From NCBI GenBank assembly GCA_005502775.1, contig SCNI01000003.1, positions 101,769 through 165,768 of the forward strand: DNA of 64,000 nucleotides. The letters run 5' to 3'. This document shows positions 42,384 through 50,680 of this stretch, one piece after another. Both the position numbers and the translations under genes were made by a program. The number at the start of each line of letters is the position of its first letter. Position 1 is the stretch's first letter. The notes beneath the pieces are model-generated. The model was not told the DNA's origin. It ran no database searches and was given only the letters and a program-made list of their open reading frames with translations. Source of the DNA: Microbacteriaceae bacterium 3FA27C10. GTDB taxonomy: Bacteria; Actinomycetota; Actinomycetes; Actinomycetales; Microbacteriaceae.

Positions 42384-42680
42384 ATGCCCAGCGCTCTGGA
42401 CCGCGACGACATCATCACCGGCGGCATCCTCATCCAGGTGGCCTCCAAGGAGGCTCTGCTCGCAATGAAACTGCGGGCCAACCGGCCTGGCCGCGACACC
42501 GGCGACATCCGTCGCCTTCTGGGCCTGTGTCACGTGGATACCCTCGAGGCTTGCGAGGACTTCTATGAGCAGTTCTACCCTGGCGACAATCTCGCTCCGC
42601 GCGCGGTGAGCATCGTCACCGCGATTCTTGCCGAGGGCCCGCTCGATGTACCCGAGTCGCCGAGGTGGGTCGCGCTCTGA
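42384..42680 (+). pseudogene. Truncated DUF6036-type nucleotidyltransferase
   Basis: 98 residues. Residues 16-52 (LIQVASKEALLAMKLRANRPGRDTGDIRRLLGLCHVDTLEACEDFYEQFYPGD) match the C-terminal half of DUF6036/MNT-like proteins (VASPEYLLAMK, R-DEDDI). The N-terminal half with the GG and DxD catalytic motifs is missing, so it cannot transfer nucleotides. The junction after residue ~14 is immediately behind the Xre stop, pointing to an internal deletion of the toxin. Confidence 0.65.
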
Positions 42681-42985
42681 TCACGGCAGCCTAGGAAGTG
42701 GGTCAACGGTCTTCGTTCTAAAACGGATACTCCTGGATTGGGGCGAACAGATTCTGCATCCTCGCCCACCCCGCTCAGCAGGGAGTTGAGCGCGATGGCA
42801 CCCGCGCCGCCGTTCCGCCGGGATGCGCAACTCGCCCGTCGCCCAGACTCGGGTCGGTCGGCGGGGTAGTGGAGGGGGGTAGCCAGGGACACCCACGGAC
42901 GTGGTCGTCGGCTGATCCAACAGCTATTCTTCGAAGCCAGAACGGTCCTCCGCCCGTGCCGGCATCCCTCCGAGAGAAGCGCGAA
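42681..42985. other. 305-bp gap at the right edge of the accessory region
   Basis: No gene seen. A 19-bp match (ATGCGCAACTCGCCCGTCG, near 42823-42841) recurs in the Phd antitoxin gene (near 40952-40970), suggesting a further decayed fragment. The right end provides the promoter for the next operon. Confidence 0.4.
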
Positions 42986-43174
42986 ATGAGCCAACCCGAC
43001 ATCCGGTTGGACGTGCCCGACGGCACGGCCGCATCCACCACACTGCTGCTCGACGCCTATCAGAGGCCGGAGAGCACCCGGAACGCGGAAGGCTACCCGG
43101 CCGACGCCCTCCCCGGTTCGCTCGCTTTCGTGGCGGAGGCTCTCGGGCTCCGGGCGCCGTCGGCATCCGCGTGA
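42986..43174 (+). CDS. Small hypothetical protein upstream of the MFS exporter
   Basis: 62 residues, soluble, with no recognised domain (MSQPDIRLDVPDGTAASTT, then SLAFVAEALGLRAPSASA). It starts after GAGAGAAG and its stop overlaps the GTG of the transporter (GTGA at 43171-43174), which argues that it is translated. Function unknown. Confidence 0.55.
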   Translation: MSQPDIRLDVPDGTAASTTLLLDAYQRPESTRNAEGYPADALPGSLAFVAEALGLRAPSASA

Positions 43175-44886
43175 GCAGCGCGACGACCGCCCCGTCGGCG
43201 GCCAGGCACTCGAGCTCGTTGGCTCCGCTCGCGGTGAGCATCTTCCGGTGGCTGTGGATCGCCGATGTCGTGAGCAACATCGGCGGCTGGATGCAGACCG
43301 TCGGCGCCCAGTGGTTCCTGGTCGAACAGAACGCCTCGCCCGCGATCATCGCGCTCGTCTCGACAGCGTCTGCCGCCCCGGTGCTGCTGTTCGGCATCCC
43401 GGCCGGCGTGCTGGGGGAGTTCGCGAACAAGCGCTTGCTGCTCATCGGCGTGCAAACGGCGCAGGCCCTCGTCGCGGCCGCGCTCGCCGTGCTCACGGCG
43501 ACCGGCTCCATGACCCCGGCCCTGCTGCTCGCGTTCACCTTCGCGCTCGGGGTCGCCTCGGCCATCCAGCTGCCCGCCTACCAGGCCTTCGTTCCCGGAG
43601 TGGTGCCCAAGGCGCTCATCACCGATGCCGCCTCGTTGTCATCGATCGGCATCAACGTCGCCAGGGCGATCGGCCCCGCCGTGGCCGGCCTCGTCATCGG
43701 GTCGTGGGGCATCCCGTTCGTCTTCGCCCTCAACGCCCTGAGCTTCGTCGGGCTGCTGCTCGTGCTCTCGCTCTACCGCGGCTACAAGGCGCCTGTGACC
43801 GAACGGGAGCCGTTCATGGCGGCCACCCGTGCGGGCCTCCGCTACGTGTTCCATGCCGGGGTCGTGCGGCGCATGTATCTGCAGCTGCTGATCTTCATCA
43901 TCCCGGCCAATGCGCTCTGGGCGCTCCTGCCCGTGCTCGCGAGCGGACGGCTCGGTCTCGACTCGAACGGGTACGGCATCCTTCTCGCCGCCCTCGGGGT
44001 CGGTTCGATCGGCGGTGCCTTCGTCATTCCCCGCGCACGGGCCGCTCTCGGCACGAACCGGCTCGTGATGCTCACGAGCGCCGCGTACGGTGTGGGGATC
44101 GCCGCCACCGCGCTGTCGACGTCACTCTGGGTCACCCTTCCCGTGCTCGTTGTCGTCGGACTCTCCTGGATCGGGGTGATCGCCACGCTCAACGGCACCG
44201 TGCAGGCGTTCCTGCCGGAATGGGTGCGCACACGAGGGCTCTCGGTCTACCAACTGGTTCTCTTCGGGGGAACAGCGCTCGGTGCGGCCGTGATCGGCGC
44301 CCTCGGGAGCGTGCTCGGCACCGCGCAGACGATGGCCGGGGCGGGCGCCGTGGTGGTGCTCGGCGCGGCGCTGCTGCTTCTGCTCCCGCTACATCCGACC
44401 GCGGACAAGAACCGCGCATCGTTCCCGATGCCCCTCACCGACGTGCCGCCGGTCGCCACGCCGCTGCCCGGAGACGACGACGCCGCCGACGACGACGCCG
44501 ATCCGGATGACCGGAAGCGCGACCTGAACGGATCGACGCTCGTGATCGTGCGCTATGAGATCGCCGAGGGCGACAGGGCCGCGTTCCTGGCGACGATGCA
44601 CGCGGTGGAGCAGAGCCGACGACGCACGGGTGCTCGTCGCTGGAACGTCTACGACGACCGCGAGCGTCCTGGTTACATGATCGAGGCGTTCGAGGTGGGT
44701 AGCTGGCAGGAGCACCTCAGCCAGCATCACACTCGCACCACCGGCTACGACGCCGAGATCGTCGATGCCGCACGCGCCCTCTCGCAGTCCCCGCCCACGG
44801 TCGAGCATCTCATCGCCGCCCGGCTGACCCGCCGTGCCTCATCGTCGACTGCGGCGTCCCCGCCGGAGAAGCACACCCGGAACTGA
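43171..44886 (+). CDS. MFS_3-type exporter with C-terminal ABM-like domain
   Basis: 571 residues. Twelve helices in ~1-410 with FRWLWIADVVSNIGGWMQTVGAQWFLVEQ and ITDAASLSSIGINVARAIGPAVAGLVIG, the MFS_3 (EntS-like) signature. An acidic linker (GDDDAADDDADPDD) then leads to a ~100-residue soluble domain, STLVIVRYEIAEGDRAAFLATMHAVEQSRRRTGARRWNVYDDRERPGYMIEAFEVGSWQEHLSQH. That domain looks like an antibiotic-biosynthesis monooxygenase (ABM) fold. Such fusions occur in MFS_3 exporters; substrate unknown. Confidence 0.87.
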   Translation: MSSATTAPSAARHSSSLAPLAVSIFRWLWIADVVSNIGGWMQTVGAQWFLVEQNASPAIIALVSTASAAPVLLFGIPAGVLGEFANKRLLLIGVQTAQALVAAALAVLTATGSMTPALLLAFTFALGVASAIQLPAYQAFVPGVVPKALITDAASLSSIGINVARAIGPAVAGLVIGSWGIPFVFALNALSFVGLLLVLSLYRGYKAPVTEREPFMAATRAGLRYVFHAGVVRRMYLQLLIFIIPANALWALLPVLASGRLGLDSNGYGILLAALGVGSIGGAFVIPRARAALGTNRLVMLTSAAYGVGIAATALSTSLWVTLPVLVVVGLSWIGVIATLNGTVQAFLPEWVRTRGLSVYQLVLFGGTALGAAVIGALGSVLGTAQTMAGAGAVVVLGAALLLLLPLHPTADKNRASFPMPLTDVPPVATPLPGDDDAADDDADPDDRKRDLNGSTLVIVRYEIAEGDRAAFLATMHAVEQSRRRTGARRWNVYDDRERPGYMIEAFEVGSWQEHLSQHHTRTTGYDAEIVDAARALSQSPPTVEHLIAARLTRRASSSTAASPPEKHTRN

Positions 44887-45164
44887 TCATCGACGCTGCG
44901 GATGTCGCGGTCGTGACCCGCGACCCCACCCATCACGACCGCGATCGCCGTCGTGCTCGTGACCACGAACGTGACGAACGCGCGCGGAGAGTTCCAGGCG
45001 CTTCTGTCGGGTAGACGAAGGGCGCGTCGAAGAAGTGGTCTTTGCGGTCCGGGGTTCGACTCGTGTCGTTCGGGCCGGTTCGCCGGCGCCGCTAGGCTCG
45101 TGCACAACCGCGCAAGCGTGACGGAGGGGTCCGTCAAGCATCGCGGGCCGGGGGAGGTACAGGC
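44887..45164. other. Intergenic region before the chitinase gene
   Basis: 278 bp with no gene seen. It ends in a GGGGGAGG ribosome site before the chitinase ATG and should contain its promoter. A T-arm-like string near 45046-45060 (GGTCCGGGGTTCGAC) is not backed by a tRNA fold. Confidence 0.4.
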
Positions 45165-46787
45165 ATGTCGAAATCGTCGAAGTCGCGTCGCAGGTTCAGC
45201 GCGGTTGCGTTCCTCGCGATCCTCGGGATCGTTGTGAGCGGGTCGGTCGTGGGGGCGTCGGCCATGGTGTCCGCTGCCGATATCGCCGGATGTGCGCCCT
45301 TCCACCAGCCCTACTCCGGTGATGCGGCTTACGCGAAGGGCGACAAGGTCACGTTCAACGGCAAAGCCTACGTGTCGACCTTCGCGCCGAACTGGTGGTC
45401 ACCCACGGCGGCACCGCGGTACTGGAGCGAGACAACTTGCGGAACCGCAACCACCGCACCGACGACGGCGACACCCGCGCCGACTCCGACGGCCACGCCC
45501 GCCCCGGTTGTCTGCAAGCCGTTCGCCCAGCCCTACTCCGGCGACCCGGCCTACGCGAAGGGCGACAAGGTCACGTTCAACGGCAAAGCCTACGTGTCGA
45601 CCTTCGCGCCGAACTGGTGGTCACCTGCCGCGGCACCGCAGTACTGGAGCGCGACCACCTGCGAGACCGGAACACCCACAGCCACTCCCACGCCAACGCC
45701 GACGCCGACGCCGACCGTGACCCCTGCGCCGACGCCGACGGCTACCCCCACCCCCACACCGACGGCTACCCCCACACCGACGCCCACTGCAACCCCCGGT
45801 GGCGGCACGCCTCCTGCTACGGGCACGCCCAGCGGTCTGGTCTTCAGCCCCTACAAAGACATCGCCCAGGCCATGTTCTGGGGTGCCGGCTACACGATGG
45901 GAACCACCGCGGTCGACGGCACCCGGACACCCCTCGTCGGTTCCGGCACCACGCTGCAATCGACGCTTCCCCAGCTCAACGCCATCACGCTCGCGTTCGC
46001 GACGGGGGAGTGCGGCGCGGAGAACTGGGCCGGTGTTTCAGGCCCGGACTTCGCCACCTCCAACATCCCCGGACTCGATGCGGCCGGGTACGACTACATC
46101 CTCGGCACCGGAGGTGCGGCGGGCAGCTTCACCTGCGCATCCGCGGCCGGCATGGAGACCTTCATCGATCGCTACGCCAGTGACAACCTCATCGGTATCG
46201 ACTTCGACATCGAGCGCGGTCAGTCGGCAGCCGACATCCGCAACCAGGTCGATGCCGCCGTTGCCGTTCAAGACCGGTATCCGAACCTCCGCTTCTCCTT
46301 CACCGTCGCGACCCTCGGCGCTTCCGACGGCAGCTTCGGGGGTGTGAATCAGACCGGTGACACGGTGATCAGCACGGTGCTCGCGTCGGGCCTTCGCAAC
46401 TACACGATCAACCTCATGGTGATGGACTACGGGGCCGCGTCGTCATCCGTCTGCGTGATGACAGGCGCCATCTGCGACATGGGCGCCACCGCCATCCAGG
46501 CGGTCACGAACCTGCGCCACAGCTACCCTTCCGTGCCGCTTGCGAAGATCGAACTCACCCCGATGATCGCCGTGAACGATATCGCCGACGAGGTCTTCAC
46601 GCTGCAGGACATCGACGAGATGACGGCCTACGCTGTGGGCAACGACCTGGCGGGCCTGCACTACTGGTCGCTGGACCGCGATGTGCCCTGCGGATCGACC
46701 GCGCTCTCGAACACCTGCAACTCGACACCGTCGATCCCGGCCCTCGGCTACACCAAGCGCTTTCTCACGGCTCTCGGCCGCCTCTGA
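45165..46787 (+). CDS. Secreted GH18 chitinase with duplicated binding modules
   Basis: 540 residues. A Sec signal peptide (basic start, AFLAILGIVVSGSVVGASA) precedes two near-identical CBM5/12-like modules (~residues 48-90 and ~122-164: YAKGDKVTFNGKAYVSTFAPNWWSP, ending YWS). A Thr/Pro linker (~168-218) then leads to a GH18-type barrel with catalytic GIDFDIE, ending GLHYWSLDRD. It should cut chitin or related polymers outside the cell. GGGAGG-like site before ATG 45165. The two modules share 74 identical bases. Confidence 0.87.
   Translation: MSKSSKSRRRFSAVAFLAILGIVVSGSVVGASAMVSAADIAGCAPFHQPYSGDAAYAKGDKVTFNGKAYVSTFAPNWWSPTAAPRYWSETTCGTATTAPTTATPAPTPTATPAPVVCKPFAQPYSGDPAYAKGDKVTFNGKAYVSTFAPNWWSPAAAPQYWSATTCETGTPTATPTPTPTPTPTVTPAPTPTATPTPTPTATPTPTPTATPGGGTPPATGTPSGLVFSPYKDIAQAMFWGAGYTMGTTAVDGTRTPLVGSGTTLQSTLPQLNAITLAFATGECGAENWAGVSGPDFATSNIPGLDAAGYDYILGTGGAAGSFTCASAAGMETFIDRYASDNLIGIDFDIERGQSAADIRNQVDAAVAVQDRYPNLRFSFTVATLGASDGSFGGVNQTGDTVISTVLASGLRNYTINLMVMDYGAASSSVCVMTGAICDMGATAIQAVTNLRHSYPSVPLAKIELTPMIAVNDIADEVFTLQDIDEMTAYAVGNDLAGLHYWSLDRDVPCGSTALSNTCNSTPSIPALGYTKRFLTALGRL
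45330..45625. repeat. Direct repeat encoding duplicated CBM modules
   Basis: 45330-45403 and 45552-45625 are identical over 74 bp, within a ~132-bp near-identical repeat unit offset by 222 bp. The identity at silent positions points to a recent duplication or gene conversion within the chitinase gene. Confidence 0.85.
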
Positions 46788-46843
46788 ACGCCGCCACGGT
46801 CAGATGCCGGAACGCTGGTCTCACGCTGACGGCACCCACGGCG

Positions 46844-47218
46844 TCACCCCGCCGGACGTGAGAAGAGGTTGACGAGGTTGCCGTCAGGGTCGCGGAAGAG
46901 CGTCGACCGGTTGCCCCACGGCATGGTGGTGGGGCGAAGCACGATGTCTTCGAGCACGTCTTGCAGGCGCGCGAGCTCCGCGTCGACGTCCGTGACCAGG
47001 AACTCGATGATGATCGAGTCGTTGCTCCCCGGCTTCGGGGCATCGGCGCCCAGCATGGCGACGGTTGCCGTGCTCGCGACGGCCAGGGTGCCGGAGGCCG
47101 TCCGGAACTCGGCGAAGACGGGGGCGGGCCGCGCGGCGGTCGTTCCCGTCACCGCCTCGTAGAAGCCGGCGAGCCGGTCGACGTCGTGCGTGATGATGCG
47201 GATGGAGGCGAGGTCCAT
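46844..47218 (-). CDS. VOC-superfamily (glyoxalase-like) protein
   Basis: 124 residues; ATG 47218 has GGAAAGGA upstream. The betaalphabetabetabeta pattern is visible: SIRIITHDVDRLAGFYEAVTGT, VFAEFRTASGTLAVAS, SIIIEFLVTDVDAELARL and the closing RSTLFRDPDGNLVNLFSRP. It probably binds a metal or small ligand; substrate unknown. Same strand as the WYL regulator upstream, 76 bp away. Confidence 0.9.
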   Translation of the reverse strand: MDLASIRIITHDVDRLAGFYEAVTGTTAARPAPVFAEFRTASGTLAVASTATVAMLGADAPKPGSNDSIIIEFLVTDVDAELARLQDVLEDIVLRPTTMPWGNRSTLFRDPDGNLVNLFSRPAG

Positions 47219-47294
47219 GGTGTTCCTTTCCGCCGAGCCGTTCGGCTCGGTGTCTTCATCATCGGATCCTCGCGCGACAACGTCGTGTCGGTGT

Positions 47295-48002
47295 TCAGGA
47301 CGAATCTTCGCCCAGACCGATCGTCCGGAGCCTTCCCTCGACGATGCCGAGATCCTCTGCCCGGAGCGGTCGCCGCGGTGGCCGCTCCGCCAAGGGCTCC
47401 GCCTCGGTGATGCGGTCGCCGCGGAACGCGCGAAGACCATCGCGCAGGCGGCACCAGGCGATGAGATACCAGTTGTCGCCCTTGCCGACGAACCCCATCG
47501 GTTCGACGTCTCGCACGGTCGCACCTCCGCTGCCGTCGACGTAGGAGATGCGCAGAACGTGCCCGGTGCGCAGCGCGTGGGCCACCGCGACGGGCGCTTC
47601 GTTCGACGTCTCGTCGCTGAGCAGATGGATGCGGGCGGCTAGGTCGGCCGTCTGCCTCAGCCTGCGATCCTCCGTGACGGCGACGAGTTTGCGCAGGGCC
47701 GACGTCGCCGAATCGCGGAACGGGCTCGTGGACAAGGCGCCCAGGGCTACCATGACGGCGAGGGCTTCGTCGACCGTGAACCCGAGGGGCGCCAGGGTGT
47801 GCGCCGTATCGAGGCAATAGCCTCCGCTGCGGCCGGGTTCCGCCCAGATGGGGACGCCGCTCTGTTGCAACGCCGACAGGTCTCGCTCGATGGTTCGCGA
47901 GCTGACGCCGAACCGGTCGGCAAGCCAGCGAGCGCTCCGGGGGCGTGGCGACACGGCCCGCAACTCCTCCACGAGCGCGTAGAGCCGGTCGGTGCGAGTC
48001 AC
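47295..48002 (-). CDS. YafY-type WYL-domain regulator
   Basis: 235 residues. N-terminal HTH_11: RTDRLYALVEELRAVSPRPRSARWLADRFGVSSRTIERDLSALQQSGVPIWAEPGRSGGYCLD. The WYL domain follows around HVLRISYVDGSGGATVRDVEPMGFVGKGDNWYLIAWCRLRDGLRAFRGDRI. Probably controls the downstream VOC gene. WYL domains sense nucleotides or single-stranded DNA in studied members; ligand here unknown. Confidence 0.9.
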   Translation of the reverse strand: MTRTDRLYALVEELRAVSPRPRSARWLADRFGVSSRTIERDLSALQQSGVPIWAEPGRSGGYCLDTAHTLAPLGFTVDEALAVMVALGALSTSPFRDSATSALRKLVAVTEDRRLRQTADLAARIHLLSDETSNEAPVAVAHALRTGHVLRISYVDGSGGATVRDVEPMGFVGKGDNWYLIAWCRLRDGLRAFRGDRITEAEPLAERPPRRPLRAEDLGIVEGRLRTIGLGEDSS

Positions 48003-48039
48003 ACCTCGACCCTAGTTCCGAGACGCGAACCTGGATGCC

Positions 48040-48359
48040 TCAGCGGGCGTTCCGCAACGAGCGTGCGATCGAGGCGAGCACCTCGGCCGTGGTGGTCTCG
48101 CTCAGGGTCGGCGCCCACTCCTCCGGGCGACGGTGAAGATGCGCGGGTCTGCGAGTTCGGTGAGGTGCGCCAGAACGTCGGGGTAGCACTCGACGTGGTC
48201 GACGTGCTCGTAGCGCAGTCGGGTCACCAGCTCGTCGACACCGGATGCGGGGTTCAGCCTGTCGATGATCGCCGCCGCGAGTTGCGGGCGCGGGGTGTAT
48301 CGAGGAATACCGGCATGAAGGGATTCTAGGAGCCGCCGTGATCTAATCTCCCCATGCAA
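48040..48359 (-). pseudogene. Decayed hypothetical gene with apparent frameshift
   Basis: The minus frame reads LHAGIPRYTPRPQLAAAIIDRLNPASGVDELVTRLRYEHVDHVECYPDVLAHLTELADPRIFTV, then stops at 48102. A frame shift near 48118-48135 continues it as HRRPEEWAPTLSETTTAEVLASIARSLRNAR to a stop at 48040. The only start is a TTG overlapping the divergent gene. Looks like a 5'-truncated, frameshifted remnant of an unknown family. Confidence 0.45.
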
Positions 48360-48959
48360 GAACGCAGAGTGGTCCGAGCTGACTCACCGGCCCGAACCGC
48401 GCTGGAAGCGCAGGGATGGCGCGTCGTCGCCCGGTCCTGGGGCGCCGGCCTGCGGGTCGACGACCATCGGCGCGAACGGCTACGGAGACTCGTGGATCGA
48501 GCGCTGCCCCTCGCCGACATTCGGGAGATCCAGGTCACCGACGTCGTCGCCGTGCTCACCTTGGATCGCGAAACCGCCGACGACTACCCGGGCGACGTCG
48601 CGACGGCTCACGACCCGCTGACCCCCGCCGGTGCGACACCGACGACGACTCATCGCGGCTGGGGCGCCTTCACCTCGCACGGTCAGCTCGTGGCGATGAC
48701 CTTCGCCGACATCGCTCAGGATGTCACGGAGACAGACTTCACCGTGGTCGATCGCGGGTGGCGCCACCGCGGCCTCGGCTCGGCGGTGAAGGCCGCGTGC
48801 CTACTCGCTCTCTCCGACGAAGGCCATGTTGACTTCCGCACCGGCGGCTCTTCGGACAACCCGGCGAGCATCGCTGCCAACCGTGCCGTCGGCTACGAAC
48901 TCGACGAGGAGTGGCTGAGCTACGCGCCCGGAGACCGACCCGGCGATCAGAGGGCGTAG
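48354..48959 (+). CDS. GNAT-family N-acetyltransferase
   Basis: 201 residues. The acetyl-CoA loop is VDRGWRHRGLGSAVKAACLLAL (motif A, Q/RxxGxG/A as RHRGLGS), followed by FRTGGSSDNPASIAANRAVGYELDEEW (motif B). The N-terminal ~60 residues are atypical. ATG lies 4 nt after TAATCT, so probably leaderless. Acceptor unknown. Its 3' end overlaps the GH13 gene end by 13 bp. Confidence 0.88.
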   Translation: MQERRVVRADSPARTALEAQGWRVVARSWGAGLRVDDHRRERLRRLVDRALPLADIREIQVTDVVAVLTLDRETADDYPGDVATAHDPLTPAGATPTTTHRGWGAFTSHGQLVAMTFADIAQDVTETDFTVVDRGWRHRGLGSAVKAACLLALSDEGHVDFRTGGSSDNPASIAANRAVGYELDEEWLSYAPGDRPGDQRA

Positions 48960-50680
48960 ACCCGCGCCTCCCACGGAGCGAACCGCTCCGGTTCCTCTCC
49001 CGTGCGCTCCAGGTTGCCGAGCAGGAGCTCCGCCTCGGACCAGGACGGCGAATCGGCTCCCAGCTCCGCGACGCGCTCCTCCGACGACAGGTTCGCCACG
49101 ATCAGGAGCACCTCGTCGCCGAGCCGTCGTTCGAAGGCGAAGAAGGCCTCCGAACCGGCGTCGATGCGGTGGAACGTTCCCTCTGCCACGACCCGGCGCT
49201 CATGGCGCAGGCGGATCAAGGACCGATAGTGCTCGAAGACAGACCCGGCAACGTCGTACTGCGCCTCGGCGTTGACGGCCTCGACGTTCGGGTTCACCGC
49301 GATCCAGGGCGTACCGGTCGTGAAGCCTCCGTGCGGCGAGGCATCCCACTGCACCGGGGTGCGGGCGTTGTCCCGCCCGATCCGCCCGATCGCCGCGAGC
49401 AGATCGGTGCCGGACTCGCCCGCCGCCGACCGCTCGAGGTAGTGGTTGATGCTCTCGACGTCACGCACCTCGTCGATCGAGGAGAACGGATGGTTCGTCA
49501 TCCCGAGTTCTTCGCCCTGGTAGATGTAGGGCGTGCCGCGCTGCAGGTGCAGGATGGTCGCGAGCGCCGTCGCCGACTCGCGCCACCACTCTTGGTCGTC
49601 GCCGAACCGGCTCACGGCCCGGGGCTGGTCGTGGTTGGAGAGGTAGAGGCTGTTCCAGCCCGTCTCGGCCAGCGCATCCTGCCACCGGGTGAGGGATGCG
49701 GCGAGGGCCCCCGCCTCGAGCGGCCGGTGGGTGAACTTGGAACCCTCGCCGTGGTCGAGGCCGACGTGCTCGAACTGGAACACCATGTCGAGCTCGCGCC
49801 GGGCGGGATCGGTGAACAACACGGCTTGCTCCGGGGTGACGCCGGGCATCTCGCCCACCGTGAGCAGGCCGGTTCTGCCGTCGAAGACCTCCCGGTGCAT
49901 CTCCTGCAGGTACTCGTGCAGGCGCGGGCCGTGCGCGTAGAACGGGAACCCGTCGCCGTACCGGCCGCCCGCATCCGTTGTGCCGTCGGGCAGGCCGGGC
50001 TGCTTGGAGATGAGGTTGATCACGTCCATCCGGAAGCCGTCGACGCCACGGGCGAGCCACCTCCGCATCATCGCGTAGATCGCGTGACGCACCTCGGCGT
50101 TCTCCCAGTTCAGGTCGGGCTGTTTGCGGTCGAAGAGGTGCAGGTAGTACTGCCCCGTCTCCGCGTCGAAAGTCCAGGCCGAACCCGAGAAGAACGACCC
50201 CCAGTTGTTGGGTTCACTGCCGGCTTCGCCCGGATGCTCACCGGGCCGGGGGTCGCGCCACCAGTACCAGTCGCGCTTGGGGTTGTCTCGAGAGGATCGC
50301 GACTCGACGAACCACGGGTGCTCGTCGGAGGTGTGGTTGACCACGAGATCCATCACGATCTTCATTCCGCGCTCGTGGGCCCGGATGAGGAGCTCGTCGA
50401 AGTCGGACATGGTTCCGAACACGGGGTCGATGGCCTCGTAGTCGCTGATGTCGTAGCCGTTGTCGGCCTGTGGTGAGCGGTAGACGGGGGAGAGCCAGAC
50501 GACGTCGACCCCGAGGCGTTCGAGGTGGTCGAGGCGGTCGGCGATTCCATGGAGGTCGCCGATGCCGTCTCCGTCGGAGTCCTGGAAGCTGCGGGGGTAC
50601 ACCTGGTACACCACGGCGCTCTTCCACCACGCGGGCGTCGAGTCGTCGAGTGCGTTCGCGATGATCTCAGAAGACGACAT
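48947..50680 (-). CDS. GH13 alpha-glucosidase / oligo-1,6-glucosidase
   Basis: 577 residues, typical for GH13 subfamily alpha-glucosidases, no signal peptide. Conserved regions: DLVVNHTS (111-118), GVDGFRMDVIN with nucleophile Asp219, TVGEMPG with acid/base Glu277, and LSNHDQPR with Asp351. In an operon with a GH66 enzyme and a sugar ABC importer, it should split imported isomalto-oligosaccharides to glucose. Overlaps the GH66 gene end by 14 bp. Confidence 0.92.
   Translation of the reverse strand: MSSSEIIANALDDSTPAWWKSAVVYQVYPRSFQDSDGDGIGDLHGIADRLDHLERLGVDVVWLSPVYRSPQADNGYDISDYEAIDPVFGTMSDFDELLIRAHERGMKIVMDLVVNHTSDEHPWFVESRSSRDNPKRDWYWWRDPRPGEHPGEAGSEPNNWGSFFSGSAWTFDAETGQYYLHLFDRKQPDLNWENAEVRHAIYAMMRRWLARGVDGFRMDVINLISKQPGLPDGTTDAGGRYGDGFPFYAHGPRLHEYLQEMHREVFDGRTGLLTVGEMPGVTPEQAVLFTDPARRELDMVFQFEHVGLDHGEGSKFTHRPLEAGALAASLTRWQDALAETGWNSLYLSNHDQPRAVSRFGDDQEWWRESATALATILHLQRGTPYIYQGEELGMTNHPFSSIDEVRDVESINHYLERSAAGESGTDLLAAIGRIGRDNARTPVQWDASPHGGFTTGTPWIAVNPNVEAVNAEAQYDVAGSVFEHYRSLIRLRHERRVVAEGTFHRIDAGSEAFFAFERRLGDEVLLIVANLSSEERVAELGADSPSWSEAELLLGNLERTGEEPERFAPWEARVYAL

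Noticed and set aside
45040..45075. tRNA-like T-arm (GGTCCGGGGTTCGAC) before the chitinase gene
   Set aside because: No acceptor, D-arm or anticodon stem can be folded around it; treated as chance similarity.
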